Origin: Siphonodentalium dalli | Taxonomy: Eukaryota > Mollusca > Scaphopoda > Gadilida > Siphonodentaliidae | NCBI GenBank assembly: GCA_032622095.1 | Contig: CP136061.1 | Coordinates: 14,521,287 to 14,585,286 of the forward strand | DNA length: 64,000 nt | Direction of reading: 5' to 3' | In this document: positions 54,401 to 61,346 of the stretch, one piece after another | How the letters are laid out: each line of letters opens with the position of its first letter | How positions within the stretch are numbered: the first letter of the stretch is position 1 | Position numbers and translations under genes: made by a program | Notes under the pieces: model-generated | The model's input: only the letters and a program-made list of their open reading frames with translations | Database searches by the model: none | What the model was told of the DNA's origin: nothing

Positions 54401-57400
54401 CTCCATGAGTTTTGTTGATTCATATTAATCCGATCCACGCTTGTTCACCTTGGATCACTGCGAATGATAGTGATCTATAGTGGGCTTTGTCAGGTCCACC
54501 CCGCTGGGTGTTTGCTTATCGCACATGCGTTAGATAATGTATCGTCACACGAACAATGTATGGAACATATATGGTAATCTGTTACACCAAATCTAATTCC
54601 GCATAAATCATCTCGTGAATACAAGAGCAGACGATACATTGCATATGGCATATAACGAGACACTTGCGTGCGAACGCGACATATGTTATGTGTATACTCT
54701 GGTTATATAAAACATCCAAAACAAAACAATGGAATTAGTTTCATAGACCACAAGCAACTATCACAGTGACATCAAATGGTATAATTCTGCAGTTATAATA
54801 ACAAATTTGTGAGATAGCCACACAACCTACTGTGAATAACACACACTGTCCCATCATTATACAACATGACTTCGATTCCAATAACATTCAAATTGTTCTA
54901 TTAATAAATCACACTGGTAATAGTACGGGTGCATTCTCTGGAGAAACTTTTGCTCTGGGTTTCTAATTTTCCCGAGTGTATTATATAAATATACTGCATT
55001 TGTGACATATTTCTTCTTTCTTACGAACTCACATCCTTTGTTTGATCCACAGAAAACTTGGAGGGGAAGATGCAATCTATGAAGAACTTTGAGAGGATAC
55101 AGGAAATAAATAAACAGTTGGTGTGGCCTCAACTGGCTGATGTGGATCCACGAGCGTATATCCCAGAGGTAAGACAGCCCACGTTAATAAACACTACCAC
55201 GAGATAACTGACGTGTTATCATACATGTATAACCCAAACGTAATGTGACATACGCTAAGTGTGGCACAGAGTCAGCAATCTGCATCTTATGTTGATCCTA
55301 TTGACGTATTTTAGCATCTGTTTCAATTCATTGTAAGTAACTTTTGTTTTTAATGTTTAAATTCTACTTTGGCATAAATAAAATATGTTTTTGCTGTGGG
55401 TACGTTTTAAACCTGTTTTCAAATTCAGTTTTGCAAAAAGCCAACCAAACATGGCATACGATTATCAAAGAAGTGAATTTCGCGTATTATTATTTTCATT
55501 GTATATTGATTATGAGCAATTATGACGAGACAATACAAACAATGGATTGTAATTCACGTGAGAGCTTAAAATGTTGAATTGTTTGTCCATTTCGGTACCA
55601 AGAACGGCTATAATAATTATTAATTTTACACAACACTCCAATCACAAACTAACGTATTGTCTTGACTTTGATGAGAGGATGCTGCATTTGTGTCATAATC
55701 TTGAGTTCCTACTACCTATATACGAGCGCCTGCGGCGCATACGATACAATGGGTGGCGGGATGGGGTGGTGGTGGGTACTACCTATATACGAGCGCATGT
55801 GGCTCATAAGATACTATGGGTGGCGGGATGGGGTGGTGGGTGGGTACTACATATAGACAAGCGCCTGCGGCGCATAAGATACTATGGGTGGCGGGATGGG
55901 GTGGTGTGTGGGTACTACCTATATACGAGCGCCTTCGGCACATAAGATACTATGGGTGGCGGAAACAGAAACAGAAACACACATTGACCCGTCATTACCA
56001 TCATCTGATATTACGATTGAAGGATACGGACCCCCTATTAGGAAAGTGTTTCACTCTGTCTAAGTTGACAAACTGAAGGGCGTTATATCCCGCCAGGCTC
56101 CACTCCGACTTGTTAAGTGTTTCCGGTGGGGGGCAGGAGTGATATTTCGCTGACCTTGTCAGATGTGTCACCTGGCCAGACATACACTTACCTATAATGG
56201 TTACCTATAACACACCTGGCCAGACACACACTTACCTATAATGGTTACCTATAACACACCTGACCAGACACACACTTACCTATAATGGTTACCTATAACA
56301 CACCTGGTCAGACACACACTTACCTATAATGGTTACGTATAACACACCTGGTCAGACACACACTTACCTATAATGGTTACCTATAACACACCTGGTCCGA
56401 CACACACTTACCTATAATGGTTACCTATAACACACCTGGCCAGACACACACTTACCTATAATGGTTACCTATAACACACCTGGTCAGACACACACTTACC
56501 TGTAACATGTTATATGTTTCAGTCTTTGAAGCAGAAGCTGAAGTTACAGCAATGTGATCGAATACTGACCTCGCCAAACAGAAGACTAATCCACGAGGGT
56601 CCACTCACGTTAACAGGTTAGTGATGGTTTGAAGCAGTCCATCGCAAGACCAAAAAAATGATTTGTATTTTCCAAGAAATTGTATTAGCATTTGTCATGT
56701 TTAAATATTCCATTCTAGAATGTTTTCAAGAAACGTCGCATGGTTCTTCACAACATTAGTTTCAGGGCTAATCATATGTGTTCCAATGTGGACAATGTTT
56801 TTTTAAGATGTACCTGCGCTCACTCAACTTGAATTGATGAGAGTATCATTATTACATAGACTGAACTTGTCCGCCGCAATATATTTGGCATGAATATGAG
56901 CATCATATGGGTGCAACTTCCTGTTCCAGAAATTCAATCAAACTTTCAACAGCCATGCAACTTTAATTTTACATAATTGGTATAGTGTTTGTTTTGTTTT
57001 TATTTGAAGCAATATATCATTATACGTTTAACTTTAATTCCCGAAATACTGGAGGATTAGCTATTACATCTTGTTTTTATTTGAAGGAGCATACCAGTGT
57101 ATGTGTGTCTTTAGTCCTCGAAATATTGGATGCTAGCTATAACAATCTTTAACTTCAGAAAACCAGAAACAGATGGACGTATATGTATTTCTCTTCGACG
57201 ACATGTTTCTTATTACACGGTTGAAGAAGTCGCTAAGGAAGGTATGTAATCGTGGTGGACTTATTGAGTCATCTACTCCAGTCTTCAATGCACTGTTGAA
57301 GACGTCCATAAAATTAATTATGCAGACGTGTACGATGTACTATTGAGTAGACTAATCGTTTGTACAATTATATAATGTATAGTGATGTCCATACATGCAT

Positions 57401-60400
57401 TTGAGAACATATACTATATGGCTACAGGGAAAGAACTCAATATTATATATAACACATATGTGATGCCGACCGAACTAGTCTTCAAGTAATCGTTACCACT
57501 ACTAAGTCGTCCATAATACATCTGTCGTACAAGTATATTCCGGAATCGGCTCCTGTTTGCATTATTAAAGGTAGACTGTACGCCAATTTCAATAAATTAC
57601 TGGCAATAACGATACAATATCGATAGAATATAGAAGCAAAAGTAACTTGAGATGAAGATGTCTTCTGTAAACTGTCAGGTTAAAAGGTTATCTTAAAATC
57701 AAAGTTAATAATTTCATATTAATTTAATTTATTGCTCGAGCTATACATTAAATTACGAATTTCGGTGTACAAGACGTATGCAAATTAATTGACTGGAAAT
57801 GGATTGGGTAACATGTCGCACACATGATCGTGAGCAAACTTATTTGATATCAGGTGTGAACTCAAGCCACTCGCTGACTATTGACTATACAATAACTTAT
57901 ATGAATAGATGGGACTAATATTGCATTTATTTGATACATTTTCAAACTATTTAAAAATTGCTCGACGACGATAGTTCTATTTCGCATTCCGGCTAATCTT
58001 CAATCCGTAACATTACTTCATACTCAACAGACTTTCAAATAATGGAAATATGGTTGCATTATTCTACGAAGCAGAGAGAAACCATATCCCTTAAATGTCA
58101 CTTTATTCCCGGACACATTGACTTCATTAACTTGATATAAGTAACATGATGAAATGTAATTATCCTTGTAGAAACAATCTGTGGACTTTGGTTTGAGAGG
58201 AGGTTCTCCGATCCAAACAGACCGAGCTACGTACGTTGTACACAGACAACCAATCGCCATCGATAGAATACTGCTGCACGACATCTCAGCATCCGAAACG
58301 ACAGGTATGCAACATAATTTATCAACTGGAGTACCCAATTATTTATCAGGGTCAGAAACGACAGGTATGTAACATAATTTATCAACTGGAGTACCCAATT
58401 ATTTATCAGGGTCAGAAACGACAGGTATGGAAGGTAATTTATCAACTGGAGTACCCAATTATTTATTAGGGTCAGAAACGACAGGTATTTAACATAATTT
58501 ATCAACTGGAGTGCCCAATTATTTATCCGGGTCAGAAACGACAGGTATGGAACATAATTTATCAACTGGAGTACCCAATTATTTATCAGGGTCAGAAACG
58601 ACATGTATGTAACATAATTTATCAACTGGAGTACCCAATTATTTATCAGGGTCAGAAACGACATGACTGGTATGCAACATAATTTATCAACCGGAGTACC
58701 CAATTACTTATCAACGTCTATTATAGGTAAGCTACAATATCGAATTTGTCAACTATATTACCGAATGTATTGGCTGATATGATCGAATTAGTCAGCTACA
58801 GTAGGCAAGTTATCAACCCAGTTCCGAATTTACCAGTTTTATCCCATAGGAAATGTTCAGATGACAGATTCAACAAACGACTATGTTGAACTTATTATCT
58901 AAACATTTCCCTCAATAAATAGGGGTCTTAGTGCACTTGTATTTATCAGTCCTCTCTGCTTGTATCACCTTAACATCCCTCCAAATCAGTAATAGGCCAT
59001 TCTAATGTACACATGTACACTGTGTGTACACGGTGTGGGAGAATCCATGTTGTATGTAAAGGGTTATTGTGAGTGTCGTCAGTTAACCCTTTATCCAACA
59101 GAACGGCCCTGTGCCAATGCATTCTCTTATATATGCGAGTCGACCATAGGTCGCCTCGCATATATAAGAGAATGCATTGGCTTAACTTATTAAAAATTAT
59201 AAAATTGTTAAAGAATGTAAGAAAAAATGGTAAAAAGTGTTAAAAAAAAGAAGATATTTTTTAGGCCAATGCATTCTCTTATATATGCGAGGCGACCTAT
59301 AAGAGAATGCATTGGCACAGGGCATAAATGTAACCATCACAATGTGGTCAATGAACCGGTTCCAATGATATCCATATTTGTATGGTGTTATTGAGACAGA
59401 GCGAAGATATTTTAGGCTGTTGAAGCTTTATTTGGGCGTTTTTGGCCGTTTTGTTGGGTAAAGGGTTAAATGTCGACATAACAAGACAAACTGTTTGGTC
59501 AGGAATATATTTTCATCGTGTTGTGTATAGCTATCAAGAGTGGAGCGTCAGTGTTCTGCATACAAACAATATATAGAGGATCAACAACTCGTCCCCAGTT
59601 TATAGCGAAATTTACGAGTCCAGTAAGTTAGGCCTGGGCAGAGCCTTTGGCGATGTCCAGACATAATTTATTGAACGGGTTTTGCAAATCCGCTATAAAC
59701 CGGGGACGAGCTGTTGATTATATTCATTACATTATCCAAAACCTCGGCAAAACATGCCTGAATCAACAAATTGGACGCGAAACTAACATCGGCTTCTATA
59801 AGGCATGCGATGATGTTTCACGTAACAATGCGTTGTTCGCCTGCGTAAAGACATATTCCCAGATAAGTAAAGACTCTTTGGCGTATTTAATGGCGTATAT
59901 TTAATGACATAACTGTTCAATCTCTTCATTCATTATAGTTTGTTGGTAACATATTGGAAGCCATATTATTTTTGAGTCGTAGCGTGCGGAATGTAAACAG
60001 ACGACAAACCGGAAGTCAAATGTCACCTAGCACTATTTCCTGTTACAAACGAACGATTAATGTCACAATTTATAGAATGGGTTATTCAATGGAATAAGGT
60101 TAGGGTCGTGTAATAAATATATATTCGGCAGACTTTTATTCTGTCGCAGTTAAGTTCGTTAAGACCTTTTAATACGATCTATGTTATTGTGAATATATTT
60201 TTGAATTCCTTTGCTGAATGGAATGTCCTCCATATAATCCTCAATTTTCTGCTGACTATTTTATACAATTTTCTTCCAGGGACGAACATGCGTAATGCAT
60301 TCGTCGTCGTTCATATCAACAGATTCCAGCAAGTCACGAATTTGTTCACATTCCAAGCACCAGAATCTGTATCTAAGGTGTGTAAAATTATAACGATTAC

Positions 60401-61073
60401 GTTGTAACATTCATACAGCATTTGATTGATGCACAAGAGCATTCCCCGAAAGTAGTATAAACATTATTGTGATGTGTGGTCTAAACGGATTGGGTGAATG
60501 CGATGCTAAGCATTCTGACAACCTTGTTCAAGTGTGCAAATGAGTTGGCTAATATCAAACTACAGCTATAGCACTACCTGATGTGCTGTTCACCGACGAT
60601 GTACACGGACATGGCAACACGGTGGGCAGTTATGTGAACCTTCTTCGTGATATGTCCTCCGCCGTCGATACTGATATTCTTCTAGCATGACGTATAACCT
60701 GGACGATGACTCTATGGAACGACTCATTTGTTTTTTCATCACAAGTATTGTATTTATATGTTTTCCTTGGATGCCCAGTAATGCACGTTACACATGTAAT
60801 ATATGATTTGTTTGAGATGGGAGCTTGTGTGAAGCTTTAAAGTCACTTTCTTGTCTTTTTGTTCAGATGAGATGGATGAACAGCATATCAGAGGCCAAAT
60901 TACCACAGGGATCAGCTCACAATAAACATTCTGAAACGCATCGCCATCACCGGCGACTAACGGGAGGTAACCTCAACAACATGCTCAGCCACTCAATGGA
61001 CGAAACGGCCACTCGAGCCAGCCGACCATATATTCACCGGACTTCTTTCTCAACGGACAGTGATTTACTGTGA
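45402..61073 (+). CDS. RhoGEF with DH and PH domains (PLEKHG7/PLEKHG5-like), 3' ten exons; 5' incomplete
   Basis: The ten exons join as 45402-45497, 48905-49006, 50878-50994, 52850-53024, 55053-55168, 56523-56616, 57159-57241, 58172-58304, 60280-60377 and 60867-61073. They give 1,221 nt (406 residues plus stop), with GT-AG introns and matching phases throughout. Residues 1 to about 163 are most of a Dbl-homology domain. Residues about 164-210 form a linker. Residues about 215-350 are a pleckstrin-homology domain with the FLFDD strand and the C-terminal-helix Trp at residue 341. The family activates Rho GTPases by catalysing GDP release, usually at membranes; that role is inferred here. The protein ends about 55 residues after the PH domain, as I recall for PLEKHG7, whereas PLEKHG5 has a long C-terminal tail. 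The start codon and first DH helix were not found. Confidence 0.85.
45498..45659. other. Start of intron after the first visible exon
   Basis: Intronic by position. The open frames running through it are extensions or antisense shadows of the exon. Confidence 0.7.
45660..46156. mobile_element. Long foldback element of about 490 bp in intron
   Basis: The two halves are reverse complements for most of their length. Left-arm landmarks in order are CGTAGAGATCAT, GAAGTTTTGACAGG, TATAAAGTCG, ACACAGGAACATAT, TATCTGTTTCTTAAT and CTTCACCGTAGGTGAAGAT. The right arm shows their complements in reverse order, ending ATGATCTCTACG at about 46,143. The arms have diverged but are clearly pairable. The element lies wholly inside the intron, has no coding capacity and shows no clear target-site duplication. 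Confidence 0.8.
46339..46720 (+). mobile_element. TTAA-type (piggyBac-like) MITE with two internal hairpins
   Basis: It begins TTAA-CCCTTTACCCAAC and ends in the complementary TATTGGGTAAAGGG-ATAA, the last base set being a mutated TTAA. TTAA target duplication with CCC-starting inverted ends is characteristic of the piggyBac superfamily, so a non-autonomous derivative is inferred. Inside are two palindromes of about 65 bp (from about 46,494 and 46,622) separated by an AT-rich body. No transposase is present. A reverse-orientation copy lies at 59,093-59,469. Open frames here are palindrome artefacts. Confidence 0.85.
46721..47520. other. Intronic stretch, no gene
   Basis: Nothing coding is recognised. 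A segment at about 47,303-47,370 (ATAACCGAAAGGTG, TGTGGGAATT, CCGATCAGAAT) reappears at about 48,815-48,892, directly upstream of the next exon's acceptor. Around 47,360-47,480 there are loosely inverted CCAATGGGAT-type motifs. Confidence 0.5.
47521..48405 (+). repeat. Tandem triplication of a unit of about 300 bp
   Basis: AAATTGCTGCGCAATCATAT occurs at 47,521, 47,820 and 48,124, giving periods of 299 and 304 bp. Each copy continues through TCTTCACCATAGGTGCATCG, CATCCGGATATGCCTGG, GCACGGGTGTGAACGGCC (altered in the third copy), ACCTTTAAAATC and GCATCGGATCCTATAATTG. The third copy is the most diverged and fades after ATAGGATTATACAT. The 207- and 136-codon open frames come from this repeat and cross its boundaries without a conserved domain, so I do not call them genes. 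Confidence 0.9.
48540..48690 (+). repeat. Dispersed repeat, copy 2
   Basis: It shares CATTTCCCTC-ATAAATA, TGCACTT-ATTTATC and TCTGCT-TATCACC with 58,900-58,990, then AATAATAGACCATT with AGTAATAGGCCATT. It lies in the same intron as the 300-bp triplication. Confidence 0.65.
48905..49006 (+). CDS. RhoGEF exon: DH domain, residues 33-66
   Basis: Acceptor ATATTGCAG ends at 48,904 and the donor is GTAACA at 49,007; both boundaries are phase 0 (34 codons). It starts VTYTFCKEFIALL, so joining to the previous exon makes ...EICYVTYTFC, a typical DH helix. It ends TTLINAFNK. The acceptor at 48,904 is preferred over an upstream TTTAG at about 48,869 because only the former continues the DH reading frame cleanly. 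Confidence 0.85.
49007..49376. other. Intronic AT-rich stretch
   Basis: No gene. The minus-strand open frame here is AT-rich with no recognisable motif. Confidence 0.5.
49377..49860 (-). mobile_element. LINE (non-LTR retrotransposon) reverse transcriptase C-terminal fragment, degenerate
   Basis: Minus-strand frames contain LQLFDTIVTPVLLYGCETWG, the hallmark just after the palm and thumb of non-LTR reverse transcriptases, then RVHLKFCKMLL. After a frame change comes GDEYHTLPSCDAF, then ERKRYIP, FRILLSNS and KRLCMFI, which resembles the C-terminal tail of the same family. The usual segment between KMLL and GDEYH is missing, so both a frameshift and an internal deletion are present. It is a dead 5'-truncated insertion in the intron. 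The clade is not assigned. Confidence 0.75.
49861..50877. other. Intronic stretch with a duplicated acceptor-proximal segment
   Basis: GATGCTAAACCATTGTTATT (continuing GCATTGT) at about 50,330 is repeated at about 50,850, immediately before the acceptor of the next exon. It contains CTAAA-type branch-point sequence. The upstream copy is followed by TATAG, 14 bases and a perfect GTAAGT at 50,377. No gene is otherwise recognised; the 63-codon frame at 50,568-50,759 has no known motif. Confidence 0.55.
50878..50994 (+). CDS. RhoGEF exon: DH domain, residues 67-105
   Basis: Acceptor GCATTGTAG ends at 50,877 and the donor is GTGAGT at 50,995; both boundaries are phase 0 (39 codons). It contains DGAVYHTYCLNYTNALEYL followed by FKDFQK, corresponding to the DH core where families show Y..Y..N...A. 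The exon was placed by this motif because the frame has no Met before it. Confidence 0.85.
50995..51660. other. Intronic stretch
   Basis: It includes an ACTACCC/CATACAACTA-rich low-complexity patch just after the donor (51,000-51,070). No exon or known element is recognised. Confidence 0.5.
51661..52241. repeat. 33-bp minisatellite (about 17 copies) in intron
   Basis: The unit starts TGCACGTTAGATGGTCCAGC and continues with GGTGAATCGCAT or CGATAAATCGCAT. Because 33 is divisible by three, frames stay open: plus (11-residue unit CTLDGPAGESH) and two on minus. It lies within the intron between exons ending 50,994 and starting 52,850, which join correctly without it, so I treat these frames as non-coding by-products. 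Confidence 0.95.
52242..52849. other. Intronic stretch
   Basis: No gene recognised. The segment at 52,300-52,365 loosely resembles 44,030-44,100. A TTATTTCAG acceptor closes the intron. Confidence 0.5.
52850..53024 (+). CDS. RhoGEF exon: DH domain core, residues 106-163
   Basis: The acceptor is TTATTTCAG at 52,849. The exon has 58 codons plus one base, and the donor is GTGAGT at 53,025 (phase 1). It encodes RLKLSDLLVAPMQHCMKLP then LLLGNIRKYT, which is conserved region 3 of the DH fold (usual pattern L.DLL..P.QR..KYPLLL). Here QR is QH and KYP is KLP. The C-terminal part (FTESIQSVERSLR) is the last long DH helix. The donor is tandemly duplicated downstream. Confidence 0.9.
53003..53131 (+). 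repeat. Duplicated 5' splice site and AC/CCCT-rich tract
   Basis: GTCGAGAGGTCACTACGTGA, including the exon end and donor, is repeated 84 bp downstream so that a second donor lies at 53,109. A weaker third copy (GAGGTCACTGC-GTGAGT) has its donor at 53,598. Between the first two lies a CACACA/CCCTCC/GCGCGC tract. The 84-bp interval is open in the exon's frame, and a stop follows soon after the second donor (53,129). Confidence 0.85.
53132..55052. other. Intron, no recognised gene
   Basis: About 1.9 kb with the third donor-like copy at 53,585-53,605 and nothing else I can assign. The segment at 54,178-54,280 looks mildly exon-like (TTGTAG acceptor, GTCCAGGTTGTGG, repeated TTGGACGAG) but has no donor in phase, and the flanking exons join correctly without it. 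Confidence 0.5.
55053..55168 (+). CDS. RhoGEF exon: DH-PH linker, residues 164-202
   Basis: The acceptor is GATCCACAG at 55,052. The first two bases complete a Gln codon begun in the previous exon. The donor is GTAAGA at 55,169, phase 0. It encodes NLEGKMQSMKNFERIQEINK then LVWPQL and DPRAYIPE. The charged helical stretch continues the final DH helix; the remainder resembles the DH-PH connector of the PLEKHG7/PLEKHG5 group. Confidence 0.85.
55169..55711. other. Intronic stretch
   Basis: No gene or repeat recognised before the GGTGG-rich minisatellite. Confidence 0.5.
55712..55965. repeat. Minisatellite of about 68 bp, 3.7 copies
   Basis: CTACCTATA (CTACATATA in the third unit) starts units at 55,712, 55,779, 55,847 and 55,915. 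Each unit carries CGAGCGCCTGCGGCGCATA or a close variant, then ATGGGTGGCGGGATGGGGTG. It is intronic and G-rich on the plus strand. The open frames through it are by-products. Confidence 0.9.
56169..56503. repeat. 44-bp minisatellite, about 7.6 copies, abutting a 3' splice site
   Basis: Units read CACCTGGCCAGACACACACT then TACCTATAATGGTTACC, with GGTCAGAC and GGCCAGAC variants. The array ends 19 bp before the exon that starts at 56,523, so it replaces most of the sequence where a branch point would lie. On the minus strand each unit contains TAGGTAA twice. Confidence 0.95.
56523..56616 (+). CDS. RhoGEF exon: start of PH domain, residues 203-233
   Basis: The acceptor is TATGTTTCAG at 56,522. 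The exon has 31 codons plus one base, with donor GTTAGT at 56,617 (phase 1). It encodes a Lys-rich helix, then CDRILTSPNRRLIHEGPLTL. The EGPL-type turn into beta strand 1 is the standard opening of the PH domain in Dbl-family GEFs. Confidence 0.85.
56617..57158. other. Intron
   Basis: Nothing recognised; ends in an AACTTCAG acceptor. Confidence 0.6.
57159..57241 (+). CDS. RhoGEF exon: PH domain, residues 234-261
   Basis: The first two bases complete a Glu codon. It encodes QMDVYVFLFDDMFLITRLKK, the PH strand with the conserved FLF.D..L.T pattern, followed by a Lys/Arg-rich end (KKSLRK) that in PH domains often faces phosphoinositides. The donor is GTATGT at 57,242, phase 0. Confidence 0.9.
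57242..58171. other. Intron
   Basis: About 0.9 kb with no gene or repeat recognised. Confidence 0.6.
58172..58304 (+). CDS. RhoGEF exon: PH domain, residues 262-305
   Basis: The acceptor is TATCCTTGTAG at 58,171. The exon has 44 codons plus one base, with donor GTATGC at 58,305 (phase 1). It encodes a loop (KQSVDFGLRGGSP) and then VVHRQPIAIDRILLHDISAS, matching the PH strand pattern (P...D...L.D) of PLEKHG proteins. Its last bases and donor are the founder sequence of the 60-bp minisatellite that follows. Confidence 0.88.
58290..58716 (+). repeat. 60-bp minisatellite that replicates the exon's 5' splice site
   Basis: Each unit carries GAAACGACAG-GTATG at its junction, then AACATAATTTATCAACTGG and CCCAATTATTTATC. 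Donor-like AG-GTAT sites fall at 58,305, 58,365, 58,425, 58,485 and 58,545. The next unit has decayed to ACATGTATGT and the last is a further variant. The second site (GTATGT) fits the donor consensus better than the first (GTATGC). Frames on either strand within it are by-products except the possible 60-bp in-frame exon extension. Confidence 0.95.
58850..59045 (+). repeat. Dispersed repeat, copy 3
   Basis: It starts with a small palindrome TTCAACAAACGACTATGTTGAA split over 58,871-58,892. It then has CTTATTATCTAAACATTTCC, CTCAATAAATAGG, TGCACTTGTATTTATC and AGTAATAGGCCATTC. It is related to 44,930-45,062 (opposite strand) and 48,540-48,690. Confidence 0.7.
59093..59469 (-). mobile_element. 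TTAA-type (piggyBac-like) MITE, second copy, reverse orientation
   Basis: Perfect TTAA flanks at 59,093-59,096 and 59,466-59,469 enclose CCCTTTATCCAACAGAACGG and its near-perfect complement at the other end (about 20 of 22 positions). The interior matches 46,339-46,720 in reverse: a full palindrome (59,116-59,181), an AT-rich body, then a palindrome collapsed by loss of its central part (59,263-59,314), then the AAGCTTTATTTGG end segment. No transposase. It lies in the intron between PH exons. Confidence 0.88.
59580..59718. mobile_element. Short foldback element of about 139 bp
   Basis: ATCAACAACTCGTCCCCAGT then TTATAGCG is matched by CGCTATAAACC then GGGGACGAGCTGTTGAT on the right. Arms are about 33 bp with a loop of about 70 bp. 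Its family is unknown. Confidence 0.75.
59719..60279. other. Intron
   Basis: No gene recognised; the open frame crossing from the foldback element to about 59,904 has no known motif. It ends in a TTTTCTTCCAG acceptor. Confidence 0.55.
60280..60377 (+). CDS. RhoGEF exon: PH domain, residues 306-338
   Basis: The first two bases complete a Gly codon. The donor is GTGTGT at 60,378, phase 0. It encodes NAFVVVHINRFQQVTNLFTF then QAPESVSK, the PH strands leading to the C-terminal helix (usual pattern ...F.V......Y.FQA.S...K). PLEKHG5-type proteins carry a closely comparable segment. Confidence 0.9.
60378..60866. other. Intron
   Basis: Nothing recognised; ends in TTTTTGTTCAG. Confidence 0.6.
60867..61073 (+). 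CDS. RhoGEF last coding exon: end of PH domain and C-terminal tail, residues 339-406
   Basis: Phase-0 acceptor at 60,866. The exon opens MRWMNSISEAK, giving the near-invariant Trp of the PH C-terminal helix. A tail of about 55 residues rich in His, Ser, Thr and Arg follows (ETHRHHRRLTGGNLNNMLSH and similar) and ends TDSDLL with TGA at 61,071-61,073. The tail has no domain I recognise and looks disordered. The Met at the exon start is internal, not an initiation codon. Confidence 0.88.
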   Translation: MRWMNSISEAKLPQGSAHNKHSETHRHHRRLTGGNLNNMLSHSMDETATRASRPYIHRTSFSTDSDLL

Positions 61074-61094
61074 CCAAAGTTGCTCATCATTACA

Positions 61095-61346
61095 GGGAAG
61101 ATTATCCTACCGCGAATGTGCTTGTTGTTATGAACGTCTGCGTCCTGGTGCTGCGGAGCGTCAAGGGGGAGGTTATTCTACGTGAACGTGATTGTTGTGA
61201 ACGTCTGCGTCCTCGGTCTGCGGAGCGTCAACAGGGGAGGTTACTCTACGTGAACGTGATTGTTGTGAACGTCTGCGTCCTCGGTCTGCGGAGCGTCAAG
61301 AGGGGATGTAACTCTATGTGAACGTGATTGTTGTGAACGTCTGCGT
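61095..61346. repeat. Tandem repeat of about 68 bp just after the stop codon
   Basis: GAACGTCTGCG (followed by TCCT in the first three units) recurs at 61,132, 61,199, 61,267 and 61,335. Each unit also carries CTGCGGAGCGTCAA, GGGAGGTTA and ACGTGAACGTGATTGTTGT. It would lie in the 3' UTR if the transcript continues. Both plus and minus open frames over it are repeat artefacts. Confidence 0.88.

Noticed and set aside
55712-55965. G-quadruplex regulatory element
   Set aside because: GGGTGGCGGGATGGGGTGG runs are suggestive, but they are part of an intronic tandem repeat and nothing ties them to a promoter.
58227-58703. 158-codon minus-strand repeat protein
   Set aside because: It is an antisense shadow of the 60-bp minisatellite; its 20-residue periodicity simply follows the DNA repeat.
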